NCBI GenBank assembly: GCA_030704615.1
Contig: CM060731.1
Coordinates: forward strand, 72,770,756 to 72,834,755
DNA from: Takakia lepidozioides
Lineage: Eukaryota; Streptophyta; Takakiopsida; Takakiales; Takakiaceae
Reading direction: 5' to 3'
Length of the DNA: 64,000 bases
Part shown: positions 1-11,296 of the stretch, piece by piece
How the letters are laid out: each line of letters begins with the position of its first letter
How positions within the stretch are numbered: position 1 is the first letter of the stretch
The notes under the pieces: model-generated
Seen by the model: the letters and a program-made list of their open reading frames with translations, nothing else
Told to the model about the DNA's origin: nothing
Databases searched by the model: none
Position numbers and translations under genes: made by a program

Positions 1-502
1 GCAAGAGCCCTTGCTCAGGCTGATGGATAGAGATTTATAGATACCATAATCAACAAAGTGTTCTAGAAGGCTACACTAATCTCAAGGCTACATTCAACAT
101 CAGTCTCTTAAAAAGTATTAGAAAGACAACACTTACCCCAACAGTTGTAGCAAAACCCATAATTCACGCTTATGAACATACAACTTATCACCATGTTGTA
201 CCAAAATTTCAGGGTTGCATGGAAAGCAAGCAGTGGACAAGCAGTGGAAACAGAACTAAGTGACAATGGTTGTTAAAACATCAGTTTTCTCATTCTTGGA
301 AAGCAAACTCATAAAGCAAATGCATTCAAAGGCCGCTTTCAAATCTCAAAATTGTGCCTTTGGTACAGGCTGCGCTCTTAAGGTTCTCACCACCTCAGCT
401 GCATTGACAACCATTGGCAAGCTGAAAGCTACAGAGCTGGTATCCAACTTTCAACTTCAATCTGCATAGGAATAGATGAGCTTATATTGTTTCTGATGTT
501 AC

Positions 503-2855
503 CTCAGCACCACCAACAATGCTAAGCCTGCCCACCTCGCCTCCACTTGCTTTGATACGCTCCCTCCTGTAGTCATTAAAAAGAAAATTATTTCAGAGAC
601 AATCTACTCTTAGAACCTCAGGTTGACTGGTATTCGTCCATCCGCTGATCCCCTCCCTGGCAGCAAGTCTACCTGACTGCCTTCCCAACAATATACATGA
701 ACCACAATATGCCTCTCCAGAGAGAACAATCACTGCAGAAGATGCTGTGCCCAACACACTTCATAAGCAGGGCGATAGGGTTTCATCAGACCCAGTTGTT
801 TGATGGATGTTAGAGTTGGTGTAAGGGTTGCTTGTCTTGGCACATTCACCAGCACCACTGCTTATAATGGAGAACAAAACACAACAGTGGAAGGGAAAGG
901 AGGAACTGATGGGATGCGATGACAATGTGCAAAGAGGGACGATTGAAGGAGCAGTAATCTGATTGAGGGGCAAGGCTGTGGGACACATTTGCCTCTGGCG
1001 GGAATTTCGTAAGATGATAAACCCTGGCAGATGGCAAGGGACCATGCCCACATTATTAAAAGTGGATTCCAGCCAGACATCTTGCCAAACAAATACCTTT
1101 GTCAGCATGGCGTGTGGGAAATCTTACTGTTGCGTACAAATGTGAGACATGATTTCGTGACCAATAATTGCAGGTTGAGCCTAGCCAAGGACAGTGAAGG
1201 GGCATTCTTTTCTATAACACAATGAGAAGGGATGAAGCCATATAAGATCACATCCCCAAAGATGAACAGACCCAGTAGCCCTGGAACAGGGCAAGTCACA
1301 CCATAATGCTGGATTTAAGGCGGTTATCCAAGTGGGTAACACCCTTGTCGGCAAATATTGCAGTTATGAGGGTGTGGTGTATGCCTGCAAGGTGTTTAAC
1401 ACAGTGCATTTCTAAGCAGCATGCTAAGTGAGCAATCTCTGGAAAACCATAATTGCAGCATGTGCTTAGTGAGATCATTGGAGGAGGATTTCAAACTCTG
1501 TTTGGAAAATGCGGAGAAAGGGCATGAAGGCAGACAAGGTTACTATTTGCTAGACAAGGTTGCTTTCATTAGCATCCTCAACGCATGTCTTAGCTCAGCA
1601 GCTCTCGAACAGGCCCAGCAGCTTCATGCGGGCACCACCAAAGCTGGATTTGAGTCACATATCCAAGTGGGGAATGCCTTTGTTAGAGTGCATTTGCAAT
1701 GGGATGTTGAGTCGATGTGTGCAAAGCCCATACGACTGTCTATGTGCGACAAACATTTGTTCACCTTGACAGCTCAAATGAGCCAAGGAAGGTCAACAAC
1801 TGGTATGGCAACGACGTGGAGCATGAAAAGAATGATGAGAAAGAATAGAAGATGGTGAAGAACTGACTCTTCTTGATTCGTATCAAGTCTGTGATCAACA
1901 GTAAGAGCTGTCACCGTGCCTTGTGAATCAAGCACACAACGGGAGTCTCCAACAGATGCCACCGTTACGGTCCATCCATCAATAACAACAAAGGTGACAG
2001 TTGTCCCTGATGTTTGCTCTGACAACAGAAAACATTTCAGTGTTAATTCTTCCTTTTGTTAAACACTGCAACACTGAGATGCATAGCAGGATGTGACCAA
2101 GTAAACAACCTCAAAGGCAGGAGGACCGTGAGTTCTTGGTTTCACAGTACCTTTCATCTGGAAATCCTTATCAGTCTTCACAAATCCTGCAACCAGTGCT
2201 CGTGGCAGAGCTGCCAACCACTCATCTCTCCTGAGGCCACGGGGGATTGCACTCAACACATCATTCAACAGATTTTCCTTGGAGTAGATAGCTGCTGCTG
2301 CTCCATTGTGACCATCAAACACCTGGTCAAAACATAAAAGCAACTCACTTTTCCAGTTAAAACCACGATCTGCAAACCTTAGCAGCTCGCCATGCGCATA
2401 CCGAACATCATCAGGGCAACTATATTACTTGAAAACATTGTAGCATCCCAAACCATACTGCCACAAACAAAATATTGTCAATCTGACCATGTAACAGGTA
2501 TGATTGATCTACCAAAGTGTATGCGAGAGGAACTGAGACTTCAACCCAAGCAACAGGACCCAGAATTGTGCACTATCAGACAGAACATTTCACGATTCAA
2601 GAAGCATACCCCAAAAACTCCAATTGTCGAGGAGGCATCCCCCGGTATTATTTCGCACTCGGTGTTTACAAGGGCGAAGTCCTCTCCTTTCCTCGGTTGG
2701 ATTGCTAGACCGGCCCGTAAAATTGGATTTTCCAATACCTCATTCTTCAACTCATAGCTGAGTAGGGAGGCCAAGGGGACCATTTGTGGAGCCTTAGCAT
2801 GGCCATGCCCCACCCCATTCGAGCGCTTCACTCTTCTGGTCTGTTGTGAGCTCAT
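503..2855 (-). CDS. Protein phosphatase 2C (PP2C 12-like), 5' part, runs off the left edge
   Basis: Four exons are visible on the minus strand: 2855-2610, 2322-2151, 2018-1868 and 566-503, all with GT/AG borders and matching phases (0, 1, 2, 0). Exon 1 begins at ATG 2855 and carries 'KGEDFALVNTEC'. Exon 2 has the metal-binding motif 'VFDGHNG' and 'ALVAGFVKTDKDFQ'. Exon 3 has 'TSGTTVTFVV' and 'VASVGDSR'. Exon 4 has 'ASGGEVGRL'. These match the order of plant PP2C 12-type Ser/Thr phosphatases (Arabidopsis At1g47380 group), which dephosphorylate phosphoproteins using Mn/Mg bound by acidic residues. The following segment (PLRCWPGGLCLSRSIGD-type in this family) is not found in bases 1-502, so it lies beyond the window. 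No stop or frameshift interrupts the visible exons, so the gene may be functional. Intron 3 (1867-567) holds PPR debris on the opposite strand. Confidence in the family is high; in the exact paralogue, moderate. Confidence 0.88.
963..1858 (+). pseudogene. Decayed PPR gene fragments
   Basis: Several plus-strand stretches read as pentatricopeptide repeat (PPR) protein of the PLS type. Around 1031-1100 is 'HAHIIKSGFQPDI', around 1306-1395 'AGFKAVIQVGNTLVGKY', and around 1551-1720 'DKVAFISILNACLSSAALEQ' followed by 'KAGFESHIQVGNAFV'. These resemble the usual 'VTFxSILKACxSLxALEQGKQIHAxIIKSGFESDVFVGNALVDMY' pattern. The pieces are in different frames, separated by non-matching sequence and stops, and no full array is present, so this is a dead or fragmentary copy. 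It lies entirely in intron 3 of the PP2C gene on the opposite strand. PPR proteins normally bind organelle RNA; nothing here is likely to be made. Confidence 0.7.
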
Positions 2856-5456
2856 GATACTCTTATCTCACTGGAATACTGAGCATTTACTGACGCACTT
2901 GAAAGCTGGATGTCTCTGTCAACAGACAGGTCTCCTGAAGTCCAAAAGCATATATTAGAATAGCCAACTTAGCAGCATCGGCAATGTGGGAGGAGAGTTT
3001 GTAGTTTGCGTCCTAAGGAGCCAAGTGCTGCATACCTCATTCTCCAACTACAGATGATTGTCCTAGGAGATACTATGCAACAGTTAAGTTTAAGATGCAA
3101 TAACAACACTTGGTCCAAGCAATCCGCTGTGTATCCTTGCATATGACCCTCCTTTGGTTATATCTACAATACTCTTCATCTACCTCTCCATTGGAGGTAA
3201 TCTCTTTCACTCTATCATTTTGACCGCCTCAGGGCTTTGAGAAATTCTGCACTTTCAACTCTTCGAGCTCCAACTTAAATTGTTGAGCCACGTTCTGTGC
3301 CAGGGTCATTAATGCCAAAATCATCCCTTCTCACTGTACGTGCTCAGAATTTACATACCAAAGTCAGGCAGGAAATCTGATTTAGCTGGGGAGTTCAATT
3401 TAGATTGTTTCAACCTATAGCCAACCCTCTCTTTCTCCATCCATCTCCCTGGGGAGAAAGTGACGATTCCTTGAATGTAACTCTCTCTCTCTCATTTTCC
3501 TTGAATATGGTTAGTGGGTAACACTACTGAGAAATTGCCTAAAGCCATCATTGTGTTGAGAATCTGTCCGGAACAAGGCAAACAGAGAGACCACTAGTCT
3601 GCCCTAAATGGTTAACCTAAAACAGCCTCTGGCATCTTAGTTCCATGGCCATTTTTCACAGTTGGGAGACAAGCAGGCAAGAGTTGAACGCTCACCTTGC
3701 TGCTGCGGTATTGCTACAATCAAGGTACATTTCCAGGCTCTATGAGCACTTCAAAGTGCATAGAACACTCCTTAGTATGCAGATACAAAGAGACAGGACA
3801 GTTTCAAGAGCTTACGTGACTAGCTCTAATCTGAACCCATGAATACTATCTGCAGTCTAAGGGCTTCTATGTAGGACCTACTGCTTGAGTACATTGCAAG
3901 TGATGTTCTGGGTACCCAAGTGTACATTTGACTTCCTTACCGACCAATGTGGCTTACCCTTGGTGGAATACTTATTATGCTTAACTTTACTCATACAGCT
4001 CTTATAACACCTTCCTTTAGGAAATGGGTGCATAGTGTTGGGAGACCCATCACCCCCTTCTGGAGGATTGGGAATGAGTGCTCACTGATCAATGTGCCTT
4101 CCCTTTGTGGGTAGAACTTCATGTATCCTTCCAAGCTCCTAAGAATAGTGTAGCCTTACCACATGAAGTGCTATGCCAAACTACCGATTTCCTTGACATA
4201 CACGGCCTCTCTTTTGGAAATGGGTGCTTAATGTATGGTGACCCCCACCCCCTTTCTCCAGAGTATAGGCTGAAAATGGTGCTTACTGCTGGCTGAAATG
4301 GCTGAGAGACGCTCCCTTACCTATCTTCTCTTTGTTAGTCTGACCTGTAACAGGGATGACTTCAATTGCAAGTCTAAAGGGTTAAAGCCTGGGTTCCATC
4401 ACTACCCTGTTGGTTTCTTGATTGTCTTTTGTTTGCTGGGATTCCTACTAAGGACAAGAGACTAAGGGAAGTCAAAGCTTGAGCTGTTTCATGCCTAGAG
4501 TGACTAGGTCTGTATTGTTTTTCTATATACACAATCAATGTGAAATAATTTGATTCACAGTCGAAAGATCTAAGAGCATGTGGTAACACAGAAGGGAGTT
4601 GCACCTGTATTGACACCATACTACGACTACTAGTGCTTTGCTCCCGAGGATATAAAAGTGACAATTTATCTATGATCTGCCTATTTAGTATGCATCTGAT
4701 TGCCACTTAGAACGTCATACATCTGCTTGACCAGTGAGGATATGACAATGGCGGTATGCAGGTTGAGGCAGTTTGATGGTGCCTAAGCCAGACTGTATCA
4801 TGTCATAACAGAGGTAGACATAAATAATTATGTTTCCTTGTCTAGCATTGACATGCTATGCATATCTCCCTCCCCCGGCCAGAATTTCACAATCTGGTAG
4901 ATGAAAATTGATTGCATTCTCAAAGGCTTGCAACACATTCGATTCAACCACATTTCTTCATATATCTGTCAGTAGCAATTCTAAAAATTCCTTCAGCTGT
5001 GACTGATTCCCGGTGCTGCACCTAAGAGCTACTTTACAGGACATGCTGTATGAGACTAGCGCAGGTTACTGGATCCTGAACTTGTAACTGCAAGAGTAAC
5101 GTTCTTTGAGCTCGTGCGAGTAATGCAGCATATAAGGGGAATAAAGAGTGGCAGAATGTCATTCTACGAAATTAACGAATGAAGAGAAGAGTGCAGATTG
5201 TTCCAGAAAACAAAGAAGGCCAGGGTTTCCACGGACTTAACACAGATTTCCAGAGCTAAAACTACCGAGAATGATCATCCGCAACAAATTCAGCACACAT
5301 TTCGCATTGTCTGGAGATAATAATTCAGTGAAGCAGAGGAAGCGCACCGCAGCCTTCACATCGCCACACAAAATCATCCAGACGATACACATACTACGAA
5401 TCTTCGCTGTCTGCTTTCACCAGAAACAACCGAAAAAATAGCCTCGCACAACTTAC
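2856..5456. other. Gene-free stretch upstream of PP2C coding region
   Basis: No coding similarity was recognised. It probably contains a long 5'UTR intron of the PP2C gene. At about 3938-4075 and 4080-4290 two diverged copies of the same sequence follow each other (shared words such as ACYGAYCAATGTG, GGAAATGGGTGC and GGxGACCC), an old imperfect tandem duplication. Confidence 0.4.
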
Positions 5457-5700
5457 CAACACAGGGAGAGTACCTGGAGTATGAGCCTGACGTCAGCTGC
5501 ATAGCGAGAGAGAGTCCACCGAAGGCGGGAGTGATGCGATCCCCGCCTCATGGATCTCGGATGCCCTTTAACAACTGGCCAAATACAAGCTGAGCCACGC
5601 CCGGAGATCACAGACCCCCGCCCTTGCACGAAACTCGCAGGAAAACCAACAGCATACCGAACACAGCACCGCAAACCTCCCACACCAAGTCAGAGACAAT
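5457..5700 (-). other. Probable 5'UTR exon and promoter region of the PP2C gene
   Basis: On the minus strand there is an unusually good plant donor, TTG|GTAAGT, with the exon ending at 5457. The region 5457-5870 is GC- and CpG-rich compared with its flanks, as plant promoters and first exons often are. A non-coding first exon spliced to an acceptor just upstream of ATG 2855 would explain it. The 5' limit and the link to PP2C are inferred, not shown. Confidence 0.4.
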
Positions 5701-6189
5701 GCCGCACGAAACGGGCCTTCTCGCACCGCGCTTTTCCCAGACGATCCGCGCTAGTAGTGCCTGCTCGGGATCTTTGTCCATGTCGCTCGCTCGCTCTCCT
5801 CAACGAAGCTTTAGCGAAGCGAGATGCGAGCGAGATGACCCCCAGTCAAAACCCGCATATTCTGGCCGGTAAAACCTCGATATAACTTGATTTACTATTT
5901 ACAGCACCGTAAGCCTACTTTCCTTGTAATAATAGATATATGGTCGTAGAATAGTGTGCAGTCGATAAGTACCGCTACAATATCGGCTCCAATTTAAGCC
6001 CCGCTCATGTTCCTGCCAAATATATCCAATTCCTCCCCTATAAACTGAATAAAATATTGTGATCTGTGGCAGGGACTAGAGTGTGGTGGTTTAATTCTGC
6101 CGTCCTTCAGGTGAAAATCTCTCATAAAAATAGATCTGCTGCCTTGAATGGGCCCTTCATAATTACATGTCCAGTATTGGTATACATAT

Positions 6190-6420
6190 ATTTCAAAATA
6201 CAAATTATTATTATTTTTTTGAAAAAGGGAAACACCTGGGAGCGACAGCTCACAAATCAGGCCCCTTTGTAGTGAGAGGAGAAAATAACCTCTTTCATTT
6301 ATGCGCCATGGAGGCGAATGAGTGGGACACCGCCCAGGCACCCGCCAGTAGCAAGATTTGACCCCAGAATCATCTGGGTGGCACTCAGTGCACTTAACCA
6401 TCTGAGCTACTGACTGTTGG
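6190..6420 (-). mobile_element. tRNA-derived SINE, family 1 (copy 1)
   Basis: Read on the minus strand, the head looks like a tRNA with RNA polymerase III promoter boxes. Box A 'TAGCTCAGATGG' is at 6409-6398 and box B-like 'GGGGTCAAATCT' at 6365-6354. A body follows (CCTCCATGGCGCATAAATG..., GAGCTGTCGCTCCCAGGTG), then an A/T-rich simple tail. The body matches the element at 25.55-25.74 kb, which also has tRNA boxes, so this is a dispersed SINE family. No clear target-site duplication was found by eye. Confidence 0.8.
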
Positions 6421-8280
6421 ACAAATTAATCTCAACCATCACCCCCACGGTAGACTCCATTCCATTGTCCTTGGTTAAATTTTCACAATTTTTGTTTTCG
6501 TTGAGAAGTGAAACACCCGAACCGCAAATAAGAGCCTCTTCCTTTGCGGGTACTTGCAAGAGTACCTTTCCTTTCCTTCCGGAGGAGTCATCTTTCTTTC
6601 TGACCGAAAGGATAAATTAATCTCATTCAAAGACATCGGCATGACGTGCCCAGAACAAGGCTCATGGGACGCTCGCCCAAAATATGACGAATGATGGAAT
6701 CAATATATTAAGCAAGGTAGTTTGTTTTGTTTTGTTTTGTTTGGTCGTTGAGATCTCCCAAAACGCAAGGCCTCCGTCCGGAGTCTTAATAGCGCTGAAA
6801 AGCCCTCAATGAGTAGCGGTGCTTCATAATTCTTGGAGCTGTAATCCAACACCCCCTTGCCTCCCTCTCCGTTGGCCGCTCCATTGCTCTCCCTTTTTTT
6901 GACCTTCAGAAATCTACCCTGGCAAAATTTGGGACCCTTATTTTATAGGCTTCAATGTAGATTATTCCGCGGTCTCACAAATGAAATGGAGCTTCATCCC
7001 CTTCTCCTTAAAAAAAGAAAAAGAAAAAAAAGAAAAGAGGAAATAAAAAGATAAATAAAATAAAAATGGAGTGCGGAGCAGTTTCATCGAAAATGACACA
7101 TTTTAAAGAACAACGTATGGGAAGAGGATCCCTGATGGGACCTGCATTCATCCATGATGTCACATCTGCAATTTCATTCATCAAATACCTTGGGGAACCT
7201 GCCATGAGGACTTTGGGGAACATTCTCGGGGAACGTTGGGAGTTACAGATGGCTACACGCGGCCGTCGACAGTCGCAGGTCCCATGTCTGTGCATTGGTC
7301 TACAGGAGGCGCGAGGGTGGGTTTCTGGGTTTGCGAGCGCCATAGATTGTGTATCCGCCATCGCCATCCCTTGGAGCTTCCCTCTGTCGGTTTCGACTAC
7401 TGATTGCTGCTGCTTCCAAGTCTTCCTTTTGAATTTTGCATATTGCCGTTCTTGGACACTTGGGAAGTGTCCATTGTAAGTTTTGGAATTTAATTTTTTG
7501 GGTTGTCTTGTGGTTGGTTTTAGCGACTTCAGAGAACAAGGAAAGTCGCTTTCTGCTGGTATGCTGAACTGGATCAATTCCATGTCTGAAGTCTGAAGCT
7601 ATATCAGTAGTAGTGATACAAGGAATCAAGTTTTCATGTTAGAAACATGCTCAAAGTTGAGTGTTACATGTCTATGAAGAGAGTTTATGACCCTCATAAG
7701 CGGCTTGGATTTTCGGTCGTGAATTGTCCGGTTACTCACCCATGGCAAACAATGTCTATGGGAGGTGGCGGCACTGAAGGGTGGGATGTATGGTGTGAAA
7801 GAACTGCACGCCGAAGGTTGGTCTGGAAATGTATGATGTGGTGGAGATGTAGTTTATTCGTAGTTTGAAACTGTTATGCCTTGAGATCATGGACATCTCG
7901 GAGTCAATGGACTCAGCGTTGCTGGGTTCCATGCCAATTTACGGCTGATTTCGGTAACCTGTTGGTAACATTGTAATATTTTCAGTATCTCTAACTGTAC
8001 AAAAGAAGTGCTTGAATTCCGGATTGTGACCTGATGTTGCACAGGGTCTAGCGATTCTGTAGAAATTTGAGCCCTCAAACATCACATTTTGGGTCAAACC
8101 TATTTGGTTTGTACAGCAAATTGCTTGGCTGTTTTGAGGTGCACCCTCTTGCTGGCCAAGTTAGCAGGCTGTGTGTACCTAGCACACACTGATTTGTTCT
8201 GCCATGTGGAGATTGCACCTTCCCAGAAGAGGAAGATTGGCAAGAACCCCAGGTCCATTGCTTTCTGTGTTTCTTTCAAG
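6421..8280. other. Gene-free stretch with simple repeats
   Basis: It contains a (GTTTT)n microsatellite near 6720-6750 and an A-rich AAAAGAAA tract at 7010-7065. An open reading frame at 7066-7479 (137 aa) ends beside a good donor (ATT|GTAAGT at 7476), so a transcribed first exon is possible. The protein has no recognisable features and I do not call a gene. Confidence 0.3.
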
Positions 8281-8282
8281 CG

Positions 8283-8534
8283 ATGGCAGTACCTAACAGC
8301 ATTGCTGAAAGCATGTGCCATCAATGTTGTCAAGCAGAAAATGGCAATACCTCAGATGACACTCAGTTCGAAAATCCCTGGACACAGCCAGAGATGCTGG
8401 GACCTGAAGGCGAGAATTTTGCCAAGGCAACAAAAGATGGAAAGCATGCATGGAAGTCAAAACCATATTTCCATCTCAATAATCAGCAAATGACCAAAGC
8501 TAAGGCAGAAGCTCAAGTTCCCCAGTCAATTTGA
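8283..8534 (+). CDS. Small ORF, doubtful
   Basis: An 83-residue plus-strand ORF starting MAVPNSIAES with a Cys-rich 'CHQCCQ' near residue 12 and a polar C-terminal half. A pyrimidine-rich stretch ending in 'TTTCAAG' just before the ATG could be a splice acceptor. 'CHQC' recalls CDCA7-type zinc fingers, but the rest of that domain is absent. No family is recognised and it may be chance. Confidence 0.15.
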   Translation: MAVPNSIAESMCHQCCQAENGNTSDDTQFENPWTQPEMLGPEGENFAKATKDGKHAWKSKPYFHLNNQQMTKAKAEAQVPQSI

Positions 8535-10470
8535 AGCATAAGCCACCTTCAGTGCAAAAAATTTCAAAGGACACAACAGGCTCTGACTTGGAAGCCGCTG
8601 AGGCTCTCTTTCTTTGGTGACTTCACCCTGTTCATGTCATGCATAAAGTGACCAAGGATTTGCACGTTGTCTCATACTTGTTGAACTTAGATGGTCCTTT
8701 GTGCAATACCCAGTGGGGGGCATTGTTGTCAAGTTGTCTCAAATATTGGAGCTGTGGTGCAAGTAGCTTATTAGTGTCCGACTGCACGCAAGATTCTATG
8801 GGGCAGCATAAAGTTAAGGTATGAGGCCACCTTCTTGCTCAGTCTATGTTTAGAATGTAAGATACTGTTGGTAGTCGCAGGTCCTCTGCTTTAATGGAAG
8901 AGTATGAAGTTTACCAGGATGGGGAACAAACATAGTTTAACTTAGACTTAAGGTGGTGTGAAAATTTTGGCAGTTGATAGTGAGGTTGCACAAGGGACCT
9001 GATGCAAGGATAAAAGACCCGGCATGGCAAGTATGGACAAGGGTTTTACAATAGACCATGTGGTGAAGGCTGGCAAGCTCATCTTTAGTGCACCTAACTA
9101 GCCTCAGTTCCAGGTTTGCTGCTCTTTAGTCCGGCATCTATCTGCAGCAGTCTCTCTTGTATACACACAGTGTTGGAAATACTGGAGGGCTTTTGGTTGT
9201 CAAGGTGTCTGTCTAATTCATCATTGTAGCATGTCCTTCTATAAGCCTGGGTTATGGAAAACAGAGCACTTTGCTGTGTGACCAACATACCAATAACTTA
9301 GGTTGCTCTCCCTACTTTGTCCTCTACAACTAGTGCTTCCCACAGCTCCCAGGCATGGGATTTTCCTCAAGTCCCTTTGACCTTCATTCACATCAGGCCT
9401 AAACCAGAAATAGTTTGGTAATTCATCTGCTTGGCTTTTGAGTTTTTACTGCATGAAACTTCTTGTTTATTGTTCTGGTTACCATCACACTGATCCATCA
9501 TACTTAGTGTTGATGCAGGTTTTGCATATGACGACAAAGTGAATGAACTGGTTCAGATCCTAAGGCTGGCTCGGATACTTCCATTGGCAGTGACACCCAA
9601 TCCTGACCTTCTGTACCACAGCCCTTTAATTCCCCTCTCAGCCATGTGTAACACCCGTCAATTGAGGCCTTTGTGGAGAATCTTCCACAGCAATAAAGTG
9701 AAACTGGATTCTGGAAACCATCGCACTGAGTCTGAATTGTAAGGCCCAGTGATGTTTCTTTCATGTCCATTCGAGGTTGTCGACGGTGTCAAGGAGAGCA
9801 TATGTGGAGGACTTGTTTGACCATGACTTGGGCGGTGCTCACTCTGACGGCGACTGTCGAAACCGGACGGTAACTTGGACGGTGGGGAGTGGGCCTCCCA
9901 AGGGAGGGCGACAGTTAACTGGCGTCCATCCAAACATCGACTAACGCTAACGTGGACACTCTGGTATCCAAGCTGTCGTTTGATATGTACCGGACAGACG
10001 TCCTGGGCGCAACCTCATGGCACACCTCCCGAGGCGCTTCATTCCTTTCACAGGAATGTGGGAGCCTTTCTTCCGCTTTTTATCCACAAACTTCACCTCC
10101 CCACCCTAATGATTGCAACATGATCGGGGTATGATAGTTACTATAACGAGGACCATGCATGGCTGATGGGGCGGTCCAGGTAGGATCTAGAGTCTAAAAA
10201 CAGCGCAGCTGGGTCACTGAGAATCACGTTCAACTGGTTGATCCCTCGAAAATTTCACCTTGGTGGTCATGCAAGTGTGGGTGGGTGTTTAGCTCACGAT
10301 CTTTCATACCAGTCGCAAGCTTGCAACATCAGGTTGGCAGGGATGCCCCTTTCAATTTGACGTCTCATTGAAACTTGAAAGCCCACACTGTAATGAATGC
10401 AGCAGCTGAGGTACTGCATCCTAGCAACCCGGGCAGGTCAGGCATTTACACAACATGTTGACTGCCCTTC
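8535..10470. other. Gene-free stretch
   Basis: Only short ORFs in mixed frames, without recognisable domains. No repeats or RNA genes were noticed. Confidence 0.3.
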
Positions 10471-10522
10471 TATTACAAGGACACGTTAAAGAATCTTTAT
10501 CTTTATCTTTATTACAAGGACA
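10471..10522. mobile_element. Tail-only retroposon scar with 13-bp target-site duplication
   Basis: The 13-mer TATTACAAGGACA occurs at 10471-10483 and again at 10510-10522. Between the copies lie 26 bases ending in a (TCTTTA)n-like tail. This is what an extremely 5'-truncated LINE or SINE insertion leaves behind. A chance duplication is possible but less likely at 13 identical bases. Confidence 0.5.
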
Positions 10523-10527
10523 GTGTG

Positions 10528-11296
10528 TACCGTGGACAACCGTTTAGGCGATAATTAATTCAACATGAAAGTGCCTAATCAATTCTGTGAATTTTTCAGA
10601 TTTTGGCCTAATTGTTGGGAAATTATGGGACCAAAGTGCCTAATGCCTAAAAATTCCACCAAAAAACTTGCAAGCCTCTTCTCATGAAGTTGTTTGTAAT
10701 AAGATTGAACAAAAATCAATACAAATATATTCGTGAGGAAATAACTAGCCTACCAGCCTACCACAACTCAAGAGTACCATTATCTAAGAGGTTTCACCAT
10801 GCACCAGCATACCAATATGAAACCTACCCAATGACCAATGTATCAAAGCCTTGAACCAGCGTGCCCACCCAATGACCAATGTATCAAAGCCTTGAACCAG
10901 CGTGCCCACCCAATGACCAATGTACCAAAGCCCTCTACCAACGTGCCCAGTGGACTATCGATATTGAACTCCCCTAAAGTGTGAGAGTGAAGGGAGAGCT
11001 TGCTTGTACCAGCTTGAGCCCCGGAGCACCCAGTACAACAAAGAGGGGCAGTTTTAGGGTTTCAAAGGAAATGAAAGGTAGTTGGAGCCTGGAAGGGCCC
11101 ATGGGCATTGGGTGTCTATTTTGTAATTTTATTCTTAAGAAAATAAATGTTTTCTCTTCTCATGGGCCTAATTCCAAAAAATTATAGCATGAAGATGCCT
11201 AATTTGAGAAATTGTTTTCAAAACATGCCTAATTTTCTGATTGATTGATTTTATTATTAGGTGCAAAAATGCCTAAACGGTTGTCCAGGGACGGTA
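10528..11296. mobile_element. Non-autonomous DNA transposon with terminal inverted repeats
   Basis: TGGACAACCGTTTAGGC at 10533-10549 is matched exactly in reverse complement at 11271-11287. A further outer TACCG / CGGTA pair puts the ends near 10528 and 11296 (769 bp). Several TGCCTAAT-type motifs sit just inside both ends, like the subterminal transposase-binding repeats of DNA transposons. No transposase is encoded. The centre holds three 41-bp tandem repeats. No clear target-site duplication was seen, so superfamily is not assigned. Confidence 0.65.
10828..10950. repeat. Three tandem 41-bp repeats
   Basis: The unit beginning CCAATGACCAATGTATCAAA repeats at 10828, 10869 and 10910. The first two copies are identical and the third is diverged. 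It lies inside the inverted-repeat element. Confidence 0.9.

Noticed and set aside
260-469. A last PP2C exon in bases 260-470 (minus strand reads 'AAEVVRTLRAQPVP')
   Set aside because: It does not match the PP2C segment that should follow exon 4, and no acceptor fits the phase.
5550-5885. Coding gene in the CpG-rich island
   Set aside because: ORFs exist in both strands because stops are rare in GC-rich DNA; no domain is seen and promoter/5'UTR is a better explanation.
7008-7583. 191-residue minus-strand ORF and 137-residue plus-strand ORF over the same bases
   Set aside because: No recognisable motif in either, and the minus ORF ends in a poly-Phe tract made by the A-rich repeat.
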